Source: Burkholderiales bacterium
GTDB lineage: Bacteria > Pseudomonadota > Gammaproteobacteria > Burkholderiales > Burkholderiaceae_C
NCBI GenBank assembly: GCA_947462065.1
Contig: CANHNO010000002.1
Span: 1 to 46,816 of the forward strand
Reading direction: 5' to 3'
Length of the DNA: 46,816 bases
This document shows, piece by piece, positions 8,080-18,924 of this stretch. Numbering within the stretch: the stretch's first letter is position 1; the number at the start of each line of letters is the position of its first letter. The position numbers and the translations under genes were made by a program. The notes under the pieces are model-generated. The model saw only the letters and a list, made by a program, of their open reading frames with translations. It did no database searches and was not told the origin of the DNA.

Positions 8080-9324
8080 TCAGACGCGCTTGAAAACGAG
8101 CGTGCCGTTGGTTCCCCCAAACCCGAAATTGTTCTTGACCGCCAGTTCGATCTTCATCTCGCGCGCTGTGTTGGCGCAGTAATCAAGGTCGCATTCGGGA
8201 TCCTGATTGAAGATGTTGATCGTCGGCGGCGCCACCTGGTCGCGTACCGCCAGCACAGTGAACAGCGATTCGATGCCACCTGCGCCGCCGAGCAAGTGCC
8301 CGGTCATCGACTTGGTGGAACTGACAGTCAGCTTGTGCGCATGGTCACCAAACGCCAGCTTGATCGCGTTGGTTTCGTTCACGTCGCCCAGCGGGGTCGA
8401 CGTGCCATGGGCATTCAGGTACTGCACCTGATCGGCCGACACACCGGCGTTGCGCAGGGCCGCGCGCATGGACCGCTTCGGACCGTCCACGCTGGGCGCG
8501 GTCATATGATGCGCGTCAGCACCCATACCGTAGCCGACCAGCTCGGCATAGATCGTCGCGCCACGCCGCTTCGCATGCTCGTACTCTTCAAGCACCATGG
8601 CACCGGCGCCCTCCCCCAGAACGAAGCCATCACGGTCTCGGTCCCAAGGGCGCGACGCGGTGGCAGGATCGTCGTTGCGAGTGGACAGCGCCCGCGCGGC
8701 CGCGAAGCCGCCAACGCCCAGCGGCGACACTGTGGCCTCTGCACCGCCGGCGACCATCACGTCGGCGTCGCCGTATTCGATCATGCGGCCGGCTTCTCCG
8801 ATGCAGTGCAGGCCAGTGGTGCAGGCCGTCACGATCGCCAGGTTGGGTCCCTGGAAACCGAACTTGATCGACAGGTGGCCAGAGATCATGTTGATGATCG
8901 AGGCTGGCACGAAGAACGGAGAAATGCGGCGGGGACCGCGTGCCGACAGCTCCGCGTGGGTGGCCTCGATCAAAGGCAGGCCACCGATGCCTGAGCCGAC
9001 TAGACAGCCGATTCTCTCGGCCTCCTCTTCGCTCAGTTCGTCATTGGTTTTTAGACCGGAGTCGCGCACCGCCTGAATGGACGCCGCCATCCCGAACTGC
9101 ATGAAGACATCCATGTGTCGGGCCTCCTTCGCAGGGAAGTAGTCCTCGACGTTGAAGTTCTTCACCTCTCCTGCGATACGGCACGAAAAGCTGGACGCAT
9201 CGAAGCGGGTAATGCTGGCAATTCCGGAACGGCCAGCCAGGATGTTGGCCCAACCTTCCTTGACCGAATTGCCGACTGGGCTGATCAGTCCCAGTCCGGT
9301 GACCACAACGCGGCGCCGAGTCAT
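8080..9324 (-). CDS. fabF: Beta-ketoacyl-ACP synthase II
   Basis: Condensing enzyme that elongates acyl-ACP with malonyl-ACP in type II fatty-acid synthesis. The 414 residues carry the Cys-His-His active site: Cys in TACTTGLHC (about C168), His in [11 protein letters not shown], His in [15 protein letters not shown]. The C-terminal [14 protein letters not shown] box is intact. ATG 9324 gives the usual [12 protein letters not shown] start with GGGG upstream. ATG 9330 and GTG 9336 are in frame and only slightly longer. It lies 94 bases downstream of acpP. Confidence 0.97.
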   Translation of the reverse strand: MTRRRVVVTGLGLISPVGNSVKEGWANILAGRSGIASITRFDASSFSCRIAGEVKNFNVEDYFPAKEARHMDVFMQFGMAASIQAVRDSGLKTNDELSEEEAERIGCLVGSGIGGLPLIEATHAELSARGPRRISPFFVPASIINMISGHLSIKFGFQGPNLAIVTACTTGLHCIGEAGRMIEYGDADVMVAGGAEATVSPLGVGGFAAARALSTRNDDPATASRPWDRDRDGFVLGEGAGAMVLEEYEHAKRRGATIYAELVGYGMGADAHHMTAPSVDGPKRSMRAALRNAGVSADQVQYLNAHGTSTPLGDVNETNAIKLAFGDHAHKLTVSSTKSMTGHLLGGAGGIESLFTVLAVRDQVAPPTINIFNQDPECDLDYCANTAREMKIELAVKNNFGFGGTNGTLVFKRV

Positions 9325-9418
9325 TGGCATCCCCACTGTGGAGCGAGCCCGCTGGTTATCAAGCAGGCTGGATCAATCGAACATGGCGGGCGGAAATGCA
9401 TGCAATGGAGGCTCGGTC

Positions 9419-9658
9419 TCAGGCCTTTTGGTGCTTCAACGCGTAGTCGATCGCGAGTTGAACCGTGGTGATTTTTTCGGCCTCTTCGTCTGGGATCTCG
9501 ATACCGAACTCGTCTTCGAGGGCCATCACCAACTCGACCGTATCGAGTGAATCCGCACCCAGATCAGCGACAAAGGCCTTTTCGTTGGAGACGTCAGATT
9601 CGGGTACGCCCAGTTGTTCGGCGATGATTTTCTTGACACGGGATTCGATATCGCTCAT
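9419..9658 (-). CDS. acpP: Acyl carrier protein
   Basis: Carrier of the growing acyl chain as a 4'-phosphopantetheine thioester. The 79 acidic residues include the modification site S37 in [11 protein letters not shown] and the canonical start [20 protein letters not shown] 9658 is preceded by a strong GGAGGAG. It sits between fabG and fabF. Since the protein is needed in large amounts, an extra promoter in the 128-base gap upstream is expected; a TAGAAT hexamer lies at 9694-9699. Confidence 0.98.
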   Translation of the reverse strand: MSDIESRVKKIIAEQLGVPESDVSNEKAFVADLGADSLDTVELVMALEDEFGIEIPDEEAEKITTVQLAIDYALKHQKA

Positions 9659-9693
9659 GACTCCTCCAGGAGTGTTGTCTGAAACAGCCCGGG

Positions 9694-9699
9694 ATTCTA
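9694..9699 (-). promoter_or_regulatory. Candidate -10 element for acpP
   Basis: Minus-strand TAGAAT in CTTTAGAATCCC. A start about seven bases later would leave a leader of about 30 nt before the acpP Shine-Dalgarno sequence and ATG. No good -35 hexamer is visible. Confidence 0.35.
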
Positions 9700-9786
9700 A
9701 AGGTTGCAACATGTCGCCTCTCGGAGACGGTGCGCGCTTCGGCCGGCCGGGCAATCCGGTTCGATGGATTGATGCGCCGAGGACGG

Positions 9787-10536
9787 TCAGTTCATGAACA
9801 TGCCGCCGTTGACATGCAGTTCGGTGCCGGTGATGTACCCCGCGGCATCGGACGCGAGGAAGGCCACCGAATGAGCCACATCGTCGACACTGCCGAGCCG
9901 GCCGAGCGGAATCTGCGTCAGCAGGGCTTCCTTCTGCGCCGCTGGCAGCGCGTCGGTCATGTCTGTGGCGATGAAGCCCGGCGCCACGCAGTTCACCGTG
10001 ATGCTGCGACTGCCCAGTTCGCGCGCCAAAGAGCGGGTCATGCCAGCCACGCCGGCCTTGGCCGCAGCGTAGTTGGCCTGACCAGCATTGCCGCTAGCGC
10101 CCACGACCGAGGTGATATTGATGATGCGCCCATACCGCTGCTTGACCATGGGCCGAATCACGGCTCGGCTGAGGCGGAACACCGCATTCAGGTTGGTGTC
10201 GATGACCGCGTCCCAATCGGCATCCTTCATCCGCATCGACAGGTTGTCGCGCGTGATGCCGGCGTTGTTGACGAGCACATGCAGTGCGCCATGGGCCTTC
10301 AGAACAGCGTCGACCGTCCGATCGACAGCGGTCGCATCATTCACGTCAAGGCAGGCGCCGGAACAACCCGGGAAATCAGCCAGCGTCTCGCTGATCGCCT
10401 GCGCTCCCAATTCAGTCGTCGCGGTACCGATCACCGTCAGACCGCGTTGAGCCAGTTCAATCGCAATCGCCCGGCCGATGCCGCGCGAGGCACCGGTCAC
10501 CAGCGCGATACGGATCGTTGTTTGTTCAGTCGTCAT
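9787..10536 (-). CDS. fabG: 3-oxoacyl-ACP reductase
   Basis: NADPH-dependent short-chain dehydrogenase that reduces beta-ketoacyl-ACP in each elongation round. The 249 residues contain the Rossmann motif [12 protein letters not shown] (14-25), NNAG (90-93) and the catalytic Ser143, Tyr156 and Lys160 (ITSVVG; YAAAK). The ending [17 protein letters not shown] is typical. The ATG overlaps the fabD stop by four bases (ATGA), so translation is probably coupled to fabD. Confidence 0.97.
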   Translation of the reverse strand: MTTEQTTIRIALVTGASRGIGRAIAIELAQRGLTVIGTATTELGAQAISETLADFPGCSGACLDVNDATAVDRTVDAVLKAHGALHVLVNNAGITRDNLSMRMKDADWDAVIDTNLNAVFRLSRAVIRPMVKQRYGRIINITSVVGASGNAGQANYAAAKAGVAGMTRSLARELGSRSITVNCVAPGFIATDMTDALPAAQKEALLTQIPLGRLGSVDDVAHSVAFLASDAAGYITGTELHVNGGMFMN

Positions 10537-11477
10537 CCCAGAACTCCACGCACGTCAGCCAGCGAAGCAGGATCAAACAGCGCTGCCGAGATCGCCTCGG
10601 CATCGATGCGCTTGACCATGCCCGCAAGCACTTTCCCAGGTCCGCATTCGATCAGATGAGTAACGCCCCGCGCACGGATGGCCTGAACGGTCTCGAACCA
10701 GCGCACCGGTCCGAAAGCCTGCCGATACAGCGCATCGCGGATGCGCATCGGGTCGATTTCGGCGGTCACGTCGATGTTATTCACCACCGGCACAGCCGGG
10801 GATTGGAACGTCACCGACGCCAGCCGCTCCTTCAAGCGATCCGCGGCAGGCCTCATCAGGCTGCAATGAAAGGGCGCGGACACCGGCAAAGGCAAGGTGC
10901 GCTTGGCTCCTGCAGCCTTAAGCAACTCACACGCCTTCGACACGCCGGCTTGCGAGCCGGAGATCACTGTCTGCTTCGGATCATTGAAGTTGGCCGCCTC
11001 AACGGCTTCGCCGCTGGCCGCCGCGGCCTCGGCGCAGCAGGTGCGCACCGCGTCGGCATCAAGCCCGAGGATCGCTGCCATCGCACCGATGCCAACCGGC
11101 ACCGCCTCCTGCATCGCCTGCGCTCGAAATCGCACCAGTGGCAGGGCATCGGCCAAGCTCAATGAACCGGCGGCCACCAACGCGCTGTACTCACCCAGCG
11201 AATGCCCGGCGACCACCGCCGGCGCCAGCCCGGTTTCGGCCATCCAGGCGCGGTAGCAGGCTATACCTGCTGTCAGCATCACCGGTTGCGTGTTGGTCGT
11301 CAGGTCGAGTTGCTCCTTCGGACCCTCGCGGACGAGCCTCGCGAGGTCAGAGTCCAGCGCTTCAGAAGCCTCTGCCAGGGTCTGCGCAACCGCGGGGTGG
11401 TCGCCCCAGGCATCGAGCATGCCCACAGCCTGTGAGCCCTGACCAGGAAATAGAAAAGCGAATGAAGTGATCGACAT
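10533..11477 (-). CDS. fabD: Malonyl-CoA:ACP transacylase
   Basis: Loads malonyl groups from CoA onto ACP for FabH and FabF. The 314 residues start with FAFLFPGQGSQAVGM and carry the nucleophile S93 in GHSLGEYSAL. Also present are ARFRAQAMQEAVP with the carboxylate-binding Arg, the catalytic His in VSAPFHCSLM, and ECGPGKVLAGMVKR near the end. It lies 57 bases after fabH and overlaps fabG. No clear Shine-Dalgarno sequence precedes ATG 11477, but this is the family's normal N-terminus. Confidence 0.97.
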   Translation of the reverse strand: MSITSFAFLFPGQGSQAVGMLDAWGDHPAVAQTLAEASEALDSDLARLVREGPKEQLDLTTNTQPVMLTAGIACYRAWMAETGLAPAVVAGHSLGEYSALVAAGSLSLADALPLVRFRAQAMQEAVPVGIGAMAAILGLDADAVRTCCAEAAAASGEAVEAANFNDPKQTVISGSQAGVSKACELLKAAGAKRTLPLPVSAPFHCSLMRPAADRLKERLASVTFQSPAVPVVNNIDVTAEIDPMRIRDALYRQAFGPVRWFETVQAIRARGVTHLIECGPGKVLAGMVKRIDAEAISAALFDPASLADVRGVLG

Positions 11478-11534
11478 GGGAAAGAAACAAGAGAAACAAG
11501 GCGGCGCACGATAGGCCCAGCCGCGGCAGCGACC

Positions 11535-12545
11535 TCAGAAATCCAATAGCACAGCGCCCCAGGTGAACCCACCGCCCACGCCTTCGAGCATGACCGTGTC
11601 GCCCCGCGTGATACGCCGGTCGCGTACAGCGACATCGAGCGCCAGCGGGATCGACGCTGCAGACGTGTTGCCGTGGTCGGCCACGGTGACGATCACTTTT
11701 TCCATCGACAGCTTCAACTTGCGCGCGGTGCTTTGCATGATGCGGATGTTGGCCTGGTGAGGGATCAGCCAATCGATGTCGGCTTCGCTGCGGCCCGCCT
11801 TGACCAGTACCGAGCGCGCCACGTCTTCGAGCACACCGACCGCCAGCTTGAACACCGCCTGACCATCCATCTTCAGCGTGGGATTACCTTGAACCTGGCC
11901 GCCGGCAATGCTACCGGGTGTGCACAAGATATCGACATGTCGCCCGTCAGCGTGCAGTTCGCTGGCAATAAGACCCGGCGTATCGCTGGCTTGCAGCACC
12001 ACTGCGCCGGCACCGTCGCCGAACAGCACGCAGGTTCCTCGGTCATCGAAGTCAAGTAGGCGAGAAAACACCTCGGAGCCGATCACCAGGGCCTTGTTGG
12101 CTGCTCCGGTGCGGATCATCGAATCGGCCACCGTCAGCGCATACACGAACCCGGAACACACCGCCTGGATGTCGAACGCCGGACAACCGGAAACACCGAG
12201 CTTTTGCTGCACGATGCAGGCCGTAGATGGGAACACCATGTCAGGCGTAGAGGTGGCGACAATGATCAGGTCGATTGAGGCGGCATCGCAGTCGGCGGCC
12301 TCAAGTGCCCGCCGCGCAGCGGCCACGGCAAGGTCGCTGCACCGCTCCCCCTCGGCAGCGAAATGCCGCGCCCGGATACCAGTGCGCTCGACGATCCACT
12401 CGTCGGAGGTCTCGACCCCACGCGCGGCCAGTTGATCGGCCAAGGCGCTGTTGGTCAATCGTGTGGCGGGTAGGTAGCCACCGGTTCCCGCGATGCGCGA
12501 ATAGCGCCCCGCCGATCCAGCTGCGGTGAAGACCGTGCGATTCAT
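11535..12545 (-). CDS. fabH: Beta-ketoacyl-ACP synthase III
   Basis: Starts fatty-acid synthesis by condensing acetyl-CoA with malonyl-ACP. The 336 residues show the active-site Cys130 in [11 protein letters not shown], His in PHQANIRIM and Asn in [14 protein letters not shown]. The ending [16 protein letters not shown] is typical of FabH. Before the conserved [12 protein letters not shown] there is an extra run of about 14 residues, so a later start cannot be fully excluded. The ATG 12545 overlaps the plsX stop by four bases, which favours it. Confidence 0.97.
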   Translation of the reverse strand: MNRTVFTAAGSAGRYSRIAGTGGYLPATRLTNSALADQLAARGVETSDEWIVERTGIRARHFAAEGERCSDLAVAAARRALEAADCDAASIDLIIVATSTPDMVFPSTACIVQQKLGVSGCPAFDIQAVCSGFVYALTVADSMIRTGAANKALVIGSEVFSRLLDFDDRGTCVLFGDGAGAVVLQASDTPGLIASELHADGRHVDILCTPGSIAGGQVQGNPTLKMDGQAVFKLAVGVLEDVARSVLVKAGRSEADIDWLIPHQANIRIMQSTARKLKLSMEKVIVTVADHGNTSAASIPLALDVAVRDRRITRGDTVMLEGVGGGFTWGAVLLDF

Positions 12546-13651
12546 GCGGTTAGGCGGGACGCCATCATCTTGGGGTTGTCGTTTTCGCCAGAAAGCGGGT
12601 GAGCCGGCATGGCCTGCAGGGTGTCGCGAATGCGGTCGTGTACGGTGTCGAGCAACCCGTTGCGGGCGGCATCATAAGCCCGGTTCAGCGCCTGCTCGAA
12701 TGCAAACGAATCGGCAGAGCCATGGCTCTTGAAAACCAACCCTCGCAATCCAAGCAACGCGGCACCGTTGTAGCGCCGGTGATCGACACGCGCCTTGAAG
12801 CGGTTCAGCACGGGCATGGCCGCCAAGGCTGCAATCTTGGTGAGCAGGTTGCGCTTGAATTCCTGCTTGATGAAGTCTGACAGCATGGCCACCAGGCCTT
12901 CTGCAGTCTTCAGGGCCACATTGCCGACGAAACCGTCGCACACAACGATGTCGGCCGTGCCCTTGAAGATATCGTTGCCCTCGACATTGCCGTGAAAGTT
13001 CAGGTGCCCGCTTGCCGCTGCAGCACGCAGCAGTTCGGCGGCCCGCTTGATGGTGTCGCTGCCCTTGATGGCTTCCTCGCCGATGTTCAACAAGCCGACG
13101 CTCGGATGCTCCTTGCCCTCGACGGCCGAAACCAGCGCACTACCCATGACCGCAAACTGCAGCAGATGCTCGGCGGTGCAGTCCACATTAGCACCGAGGT
13201 CAAGCACGGTGGTGTAGCCGTCTCGCTGATTGGGCATCACAGTGGCGATAGCAGGACGGTCTATGCCCTCCAGGGTCTTCAGCACATACCGCGAAACTGC
13301 CATCAAGGCACCTGTGTTGCCGGCAGATACGCAAGCCTCGGCAGCTGAAACCCCCTCGTCATCGGGTTTGACGAGGTCGATGGCCATGCGCATCGAGGAT
13401 CGCTTTTTGCGGCGCAAGGCAACTTCGATCGCATCGTGCATCTCGACGACTTCAGGTGCCTCGACGCGCCGACACCGCGCCCAATCGGCCGCGGGCAGCA
13501 ACGCATCGGGACGCCCGACCAAGATCAATTCAGCGTGTGGGTGACGGGCCAGGAAAGCCTGGCACGCTGGCAAGGTGACCGATGGCCCGTGGTCACCGCC
13601 CATGCAATCGACGGCCAGACGTACTGTCCCGCGCAAGGCGCCCTGATTCAT
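12542..13651 (-). CDS. plsX: Acyl-ACP:phosphate acyltransferase
   Basis: Makes acyl-phosphate from acyl-ACP for PlsY, linking fatty-acid and phospholipid synthesis. The 369 residues include [18 protein letters not shown] near the N-terminus, [60 protein letters not shown] and [18 protein letters not shown], all hallmarks of PlsX. ATG 13651 matches the usual N-terminus but lacks a clear Shine-Dalgarno sequence; a longer in-frame extension begins at 13744 and looks non-coding. An intrinsic terminator stands between rpmF and this gene. Confidence 0.95.
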   Translation of the reverse strand: MNQGALRGTVRLAVDCMGGDHGPSVTLPACQAFLARHPHAELILVGRPDALLPAADWARCRRVEAPEVVEMHDAIEVALRRKKRSSMRMAIDLVKPDDEGVSAAEACVSAGNTGALMAVSRYVLKTLEGIDRPAIATVMPNQRDGYTTVLDLGANVDCTAEHLLQFAVMGSALVSAVEGKEHPSVGLLNIGEEAIKGSDTIKRAAELLRAAAASGHLNFHGNVEGNDIFKGTADIVVCDGFVGNVALKTAEGLVAMLSDFIKQEFKRNLLTKIAALAAMPVLNRFKARVDHRRYNGAALLGLRGLVFKSHGSADSFAFEQALNRAYDAARNGLLDTVHDRIRDTLQAMPAHPLSGENDNPKMMASRLTA

Positions 13652-13726
13652 GTTGTCGAGACAGCGATCACAGTGACGCTCACCGGTTGAGGGTCCGCAG
13701 GGACCACAGGGGCCTGACAGAAATGC

Positions 13727-13761
13727 AAAAGCCCGGCATTGCAAGTGTGCAGCGGCCGGGC
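13727..13761 (-). terminator. Intrinsic terminator between rpmF and plsX
   Basis: On the minus strand GCCCGGC pairs with GCCGGGC (13755-13761 with 13731-13737). Inside, TGCA pairs with TGCA. The stem is followed by TTTT. It lies 74 bases after rpmF and 76 bases before the plsX ATG. A smaller GGTCC/GGACC hairpin follows in the gap. It probably separates high ribosomal-protein expression from plsX-fab expression, with read-through or a weak plsX promoter. Confidence 0.7.
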
Positions 13762-13834
13762 CATCGGTGACAGGGATTCATCGATCCAAGCGCTGCTGCG
13801 GCGCAACGCTTTTGATCGACTGGGCGTCAAACGC

Positions 13835-14017
13835 TCATGCGTCAGCTTTGGTCTTGAAGATCTTGCGCCCGCGGTAGAAGCCATTGGGGCTGATGTGATG
13901 GCGCAGATGCGATTCACCGGTGGTCGGCTCGATGGCGGTTCCCGGCGTGTTCAGCGCATAGTGGGAACGGTGCATGCCGCGCTTCGAGGGCGACTTCTTG
14001 TTTTGCTGGACAGCCAT
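13835..14017 (-). CDS. rpmF: 50S ribosomal protein L32
   Basis: Component of the large ribosomal subunit. The 60 basic residues begin [19 protein letters not shown], the classic L32 start, and continue with a family-typical [15 protein letters not shown]. The zinc-binding cysteines of some L32 proteins are absent, as in other proteobacterial forms. GGAG six bases before ATG 14017 supports the start. It lies between yceD and plsX, an order conserved from E. coli to betaproteobacteria. Confidence 0.97.
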   Translation of the reverse strand: MAVQQNKKSPSKRGMHRSHYALNTPGTAIEPTTGESHLRHHISPNGFYRGRKIFKTKADA

Positions 14018-14143
14018 GTGAATCTCCGCATACGTTGGTGATGGCGCCCGGTGGCGAACCACTGCGGGACGGGCCCTTGTCAGAGCCTGCGGCCAGTTGG
14101 CCCGGATTGAACCCTGGGGACAACACCTGCCGAAAAGCCCATG

Positions 14144-14152
14144 AGTATATCA
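14144..14152 (-). promoter_or_regulatory. Candidate extended -10 promoter for rpmF
   Basis: Minus-strand TGATATACT fits the extended -10 pattern TGnTATAAT with one mismatch. It lies just after the yceD stop and would give a leader of about 120 nt before rpmF. The leader contains a GGCC-AACT-GGCC hairpin. No clear -35 is visible, as allowed for extended -10 promoters. Confidence 0.5.
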
Positions 14153-14162
14153 GCAGCATGCA

Positions 14163-14714
14163 TCAATTGGGCAGTGACTTTTGCTTCAGCTCGCCCAGCA
14201 CCGCAAAGGGGTTGGCGCGCTCCTCGAAGGGCTCGGTATTGTCAGGCGGCTTCAAGGGCTGCGGACATGTTGCATGGCGTGGCACCAGAGGAAGGGCCAG
14301 CAGCAGTTCGTCCTCGATGAGCTCGATAAGGTTCAGCGTGCGGCTGAGCGCTAGCACGTCCTCTTCGCTGCCAGCGTCGATTTCTGCCGCCAGTGCTTCA
14401 TTGGCAACAAATTGAAAACTGCGCTGAGCGTCCACCGCCGTGTCTACCGGCTGCAGGCAGCGCTGACAGACCAAACCGAGCCGCGCACGGCATTCCAAGT
14501 GCAGCCAGATCTGAGTTTCACCGCCACGGCAGGCGCGGGATTCGCCGGTTGCCCGCCACTCGACCTGCTCGCCGGTCGCCGGCTTGGCGTCGATGTGAGC
14601 CTCCCCGCACAACCGATCAAGCGCTGCCAGCGGCCAAGTCCCCGCCGTCTCGCCGGCTTCTTTGGCAAACGTAGCCATGTCCACGCACAGGGGGTCGAAT
14701 ACACGCACCGTCAT
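14163..14714 (-). CDS. yceD: YceD/DUF177 family protein
   Basis: DUF177 protein, always near rpmF; in other bacteria and plants the family is tied to 23S rRNA accumulation, so a role in ribosome biogenesis is likely. The 183 residues contain the CQRCLQPV motif and a distal acidic stretch (SEEDVLALSRTLNLIELIEDELLLALPLVPRH) typical of the family. A TACACT hexamer ends seven bases before ATG 14714, with no clear Shine-Dalgarno sequence. It is divergent from maf, with 66 bases between their starts. Confidence 0.93.
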   Translation of the reverse strand: MTVRVFDPLCVDMATFAKEAGETAGTWPLAALDRLCGEAHIDAKPATGEQVEWRATGESRACRGGETQIWLHLECRARLGLVCQRCLQPVDTAVDAQRSFQFVANEALAAEIDAGSEEDVLALSRTLNLIELIEDELLLALPLVPRHATCPQPLKPPDNTEPFEERANPFAVLGELKQKSLPN

Positions 14715-14780
14715 GACGTTGAGTGTACGGTGGGGGCAGGTAGCACAGGCAGTGCTGGACCCGATGGGACAATGCCGAGA

Positions 14781-15383
14781 ATGCACATGCGCGCACTGTT
14801 GATTCTGGCCTCCACCTCGGTGTACCGACAGGAATTGCTGCGGCGGCTACAGATGCCGTTCGACGTGGTGGCGCCAGATGTCGACGAGTCACCGCAGTGG
14901 ACGGAGCCGCCGGAATCACTGGCCGCACGCCTGGCCTTGGCCAAGGCCCGTTCAGTGGCAGCGCGGCATCCGTGGGCAGTGGTGATTGGCTCGGACCAGG
15001 TTGCCGAACTGGACGGAGAGGCGGTGAGCAAGCCAGGCCATCACGACGCGGCGGTGCAACAACTGCGTGCAATGCGCGGCCGGCGGGTGGTCTTCCACAC
15101 CGCGGTGGCCGTGGTGTGTGCCAGTAGCGGCTTCGAATCAAGTGCCCTCGCACGCGTCAGCGTGACCTTCCGGCATCTATCGGACACCGAGATTGAACAC
15201 TACCTGCGCATCGATCGCCCTTATGACTGCGCAGGCAGTGCGAAGGTCGAAACCCTCGGCATCGCACTGCTCGACGCGGTCGAGTCGGATGACCCGACGG
15301 CGCTGATCGGACTTCCCTTGATCCGCACCTGCGCGTTGCTGCGTCAGGCAGGGATCGATCCGCTGGGGCACACAGCCTCATGA
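14781..15383 (+). CDS. maf: Maf/YceF-type nucleotide pyrophosphatase
   Basis: Hydrolyses non-canonical nucleoside triphosphates; E. coli YceF acts on m7GTP. The 200 residues begin MHMRALLILASTSVYRQELL and carry SDQVAELDGEAVSKPG, FRHLSDTEIEHYL and YDCAGSAKVETLGIALL, closely matching YceF, including the end IGLPLIRTCALLRQAG. The usual GKP reads SKP here. Divergence from yceD-rpmF repeats the E. coli arrangement. ATG 14772 and 14787 are alternative in-frame starts; 14781 lies seven bases after a GACAAT hexamer. Its stop overlaps the next gene (ATGA). Confidence 0.92.
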   Translation: MHMRALLILASTSVYRQELLRRLQMPFDVVAPDVDESPQWTEPPESLAARLALAKARSVAARHPWAVVIGSDQVAELDGEAVSKPGHHDAAVQQLRAMRGRRVVFHTAVAVVCASSGFESSALARVSVTFRHLSDTEIEHYLRIDRPYDCAGSAKVETLGIALLDAVESDDPTALIGLPLIRTCALLRQAGIDPLGHTAS

Positions 15384-16153
15384 ACGGCACGCTGTACCTA
15401 GTGCCCAACACACTGGATTTCGGCATGGCGCCTCTTGTTCAGGGCGCGGTCGCCCTGCCAGATCTGCAGGACGTGCTGCCTCTGGGCGTGATACGCATCG
15501 CCGCGCGTCTGCCTTGCTGGGTGGCCGAGAACGCGAAGACGACGCGTGCTTTCCTGAAGCGCGTGAACGAGGTCGTGCCGCTTTCGCAACCCCTGCAGGC
15601 GATCCGGATCGTCGAATTGCCTCGCGCCAACAAGGGCGCTCTGCAGGCGCCGAGTTCATCCCTCCACGCGCTATTGGCGCCCGCATTGGATGGCCAGGAC
15701 ATCGGGCTGATCTCCGAGGCCGGATTACCGGCCGTAGCCGATCCGGGCGCAGCGCTCGTGCAAGCGGCGCATGGCATGAAGCTCCGCGTCGAGGCGCTGT
15801 CAGGACCGAGCTCGCTGATGCTGGCGCTGGCAGCCAGCGGACTCAATGGCCAAAGCTTTGCTTTTGTGGGTTACCTCCCCGTCGATGCCGTTGCACGCGC
15901 TGCGCGCATTCGCGAGCTGGAATCGCTATCTCGCCGGGCACAGCAGACGCAGCTGATGATCGAAACGCCCTACAGAAACGCCGCCCTGCTGGGCGCCTTG
16001 CTGGATGCGCTGAATGGCGGAACGCGCCTGTCGGTCAGCTGTGCCCTGACACTCGCCCAGGGCTGGAGCCGCACCGATACGGTCGCAGACTGGAAATCCA
16101 GGCCGGCATCGTTGCCCAACGACACACCTGCGGTGTTTTCCTTGCTCGCCTGA
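15380..16153 (+). CDS. RsmI-like SAM-dependent methyltransferase (tetrapyrrole methylase fold)
   Basis: The 257 residues match the tetrapyrrole-methylase/RsmI superfamily. The N-terminus is GTLYLVPNTLDF. GQDIGLISEAGLPAVADPGAALVQAAH corresponds to the RsmI SDAGTPLISDPG region, followed by ALSGPSSLMLALAASGLNGQSFAFVGYLP and IETPYRNAALL. It looks like the shorter paralogue found beside maf in betaproteobacteria rather than RsmI itself, which 2'-O-methylates 16S rRNA C1402. Substrate is unknown. The ATG overlaps the maf stop by four bases. Confidence 0.85.
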   Translation: MNGTLYLVPNTLDFGMAPLVQGAVALPDLQDVLPLGVIRIAARLPCWVAENAKTTRAFLKRVNEVVPLSQPLQAIRIVELPRANKGALQAPSSSLHALLAPALDGQDIGLISEAGLPAVADPGAALVQAAHGMKLRVEALSGPSSLMLALAASGLNGQSFAFVGYLPVDAVARAARIRELESLSRRAQQTQLMIETPYRNAALLGALLDALNGGTRLSVSCALTLAQGWSRTDTVADWKSRPASLPNDTPAVFSLLA

Positions 16154-16197
16154 TCTCGCCCGATAGCTGCAGGGCGGAAACCGTCATCCGATGGCCG

Positions 16198-17724
<1,527 letters not shown>

Positions 17725-17781
17725 CAACTGATTATCGCCGCTGGCGCCCGGCAAGAGCGAGAGCTCGTCGAAAGTCGCCCC

Positions 17782-17787
17782 TAGAAT
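17782..17787 (+). promoter_or_regulatory. Candidate -10 element for the rml operon
   Basis: Plus-strand TAGAAT in CCCTAGAATGAA, 57 bases before the rmlB ATG, in the divergent gap with the helicase gene. It resembles the other CTA-AAT elements in this window. No good -35 is visible. Confidence 0.35.
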
Positions 17788-17844
17788 GAATCGAAGCACG
17801 GCATCCCCAGCCGATGCGCACCTCCAGACTCAGCCCCAGCACCC

Positions 17845-18924
17845 ATGATCCTCGTGACAGGCGGCGCCGGTTTCATCGGTGCAAACTTCGTTCTCGAATG
17901 GCTGAGCCACTCCAGCGAGCCGGTGCTCAACCTCGATGCACTGACCTACGCGGGCAACCGCGAGAATCTCAGCTCTCTGGACGGCGACGCGCGCCATGTT
18001 TTCGTCCACGGCGATATCACCGACCGCGCACTTCTCGACGGTCTGTTTGCCATCCATAGCCCTCGCGCGGTGGTGCATTTCGCGGCCGAAAGCCATGTCG
18101 ATCGCAGCATCCACGGGCCTGGCGCGTTCATCCATACCAATGTGCAGGGTACGTTCAACCTCCTGGAAGCGGCACGGGGCTTCTGGCTGACGCTGCCGGA
18201 GGCTGAAAAAAGCCAGTTCCGCTTCCACCATGTGTCCACTGACGAGGTCTACGGCTCCCTCGGCCCGAATGACCCACCGTTCACCGAAACGAATCTGTAC
18301 GAGCCGAACAGCCCGTATTCGGCCAGCAAGGCCGCCAGCGATCACCTGGTACGCGCCTGGCACCACACCTACGGCTTGCCGGTGCTGACCACCAACTGCA
18401 GCAACAACTACGGGCCCTTCCATTTCCCCGAGAAATTGATCCCGCTGCTGATCGTCAATGCGCTGGCGGGCAAGCCGCTGCCGGTCTATGGCGACGGCCG
18501 GCAAGTGCGCGACTGGTTATATGTCAAGGACCACTGCGCTGCGATCCGCGTCGTGCTGGCGCGCGGCAGGGTCGGCGAGACTTACAACATCGGCGGCTGG
18601 AACGAGCAACCCAACATCGACATCGTGCACACGGTGTGTGCGTTGCTCGACGAGATGCGCCCTGACGCGGCCGGCCCTTACCGCCGACTCATCACCCACG
18701 TCACCGACCGCCCCGGCCATGACCGCCGTTACGCCATTGACGCCCGCAAGCTTGAACGGGAGCTCGGTTGGAAGCCCGCCGAGACCTTCGAGACCGGCAT
18801 CCGCCAGACGGTGCGCTGGTACCTCGATCACGCCGACTGGGTGGCCCGGGTTCAAAGCGGCGCTTACCGCGAATGGGTCGATGCCCATTACTCAGCGCGC
18901 AACGCCAGCAACACCCCACCATGA
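17845..18924 (+). CDS. rmlB: dTDP-glucose 4,6-dehydratase
   Basis: Second step of dTDP-L-rhamnose synthesis: converts dTDP-glucose to dTDP-4-keto-6-deoxyglucose with bound NAD. The 359 residues start with the Rossmann motif [14 protein letters not shown]. They carry the dehydratase triad STDEVYG (Thr132-Asp133-Glu134) and the catalytic Tyr158/Lys162 in [10 protein letters not shown]. The conserved [14 protein letters not shown] follows. It is the first of four genes and its stop overlaps rmlD (ATGA). No clear Shine-Dalgarno sequence before the ATG. Confidence 0.97.
   Translation: MILVTGGAGFIGANFVLEWLSHSSEPVLNLDALTYAGNRENLSSLDGDARHVFVHGDITDRALLDGLFAIHSPRAVVHFAAESHVDRSIHGPGAFIHTNVQGTFNLLEAARGFWLTLPEAEKSQFRFHHVSTDEVYGSLGPNDPPFTETNLYEPNSPYSASKAASDHLVRAWHHTYGLPVLTTNCSNNYGPFHFPEKLIPLLIVNALAGKPLPVYGDGRQVRDWLYVKDHCAAIRVVLARGRVGETYNIGGWNEQPNIDIVHTVCALLDEMRPDAAGPYRRLITHVTDRPGHDRRYAIDARKLERELGWKPAETFETGIRQTVRWYLDHADWVARVQSGAYREWVDAHYSARNASNTPP

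Noticed and set aside
9730-10659. Plus-strand open frame of 309 codons opposite fabG.
   Set aside because: Antisense shadow of fabG with no family-like motifs.
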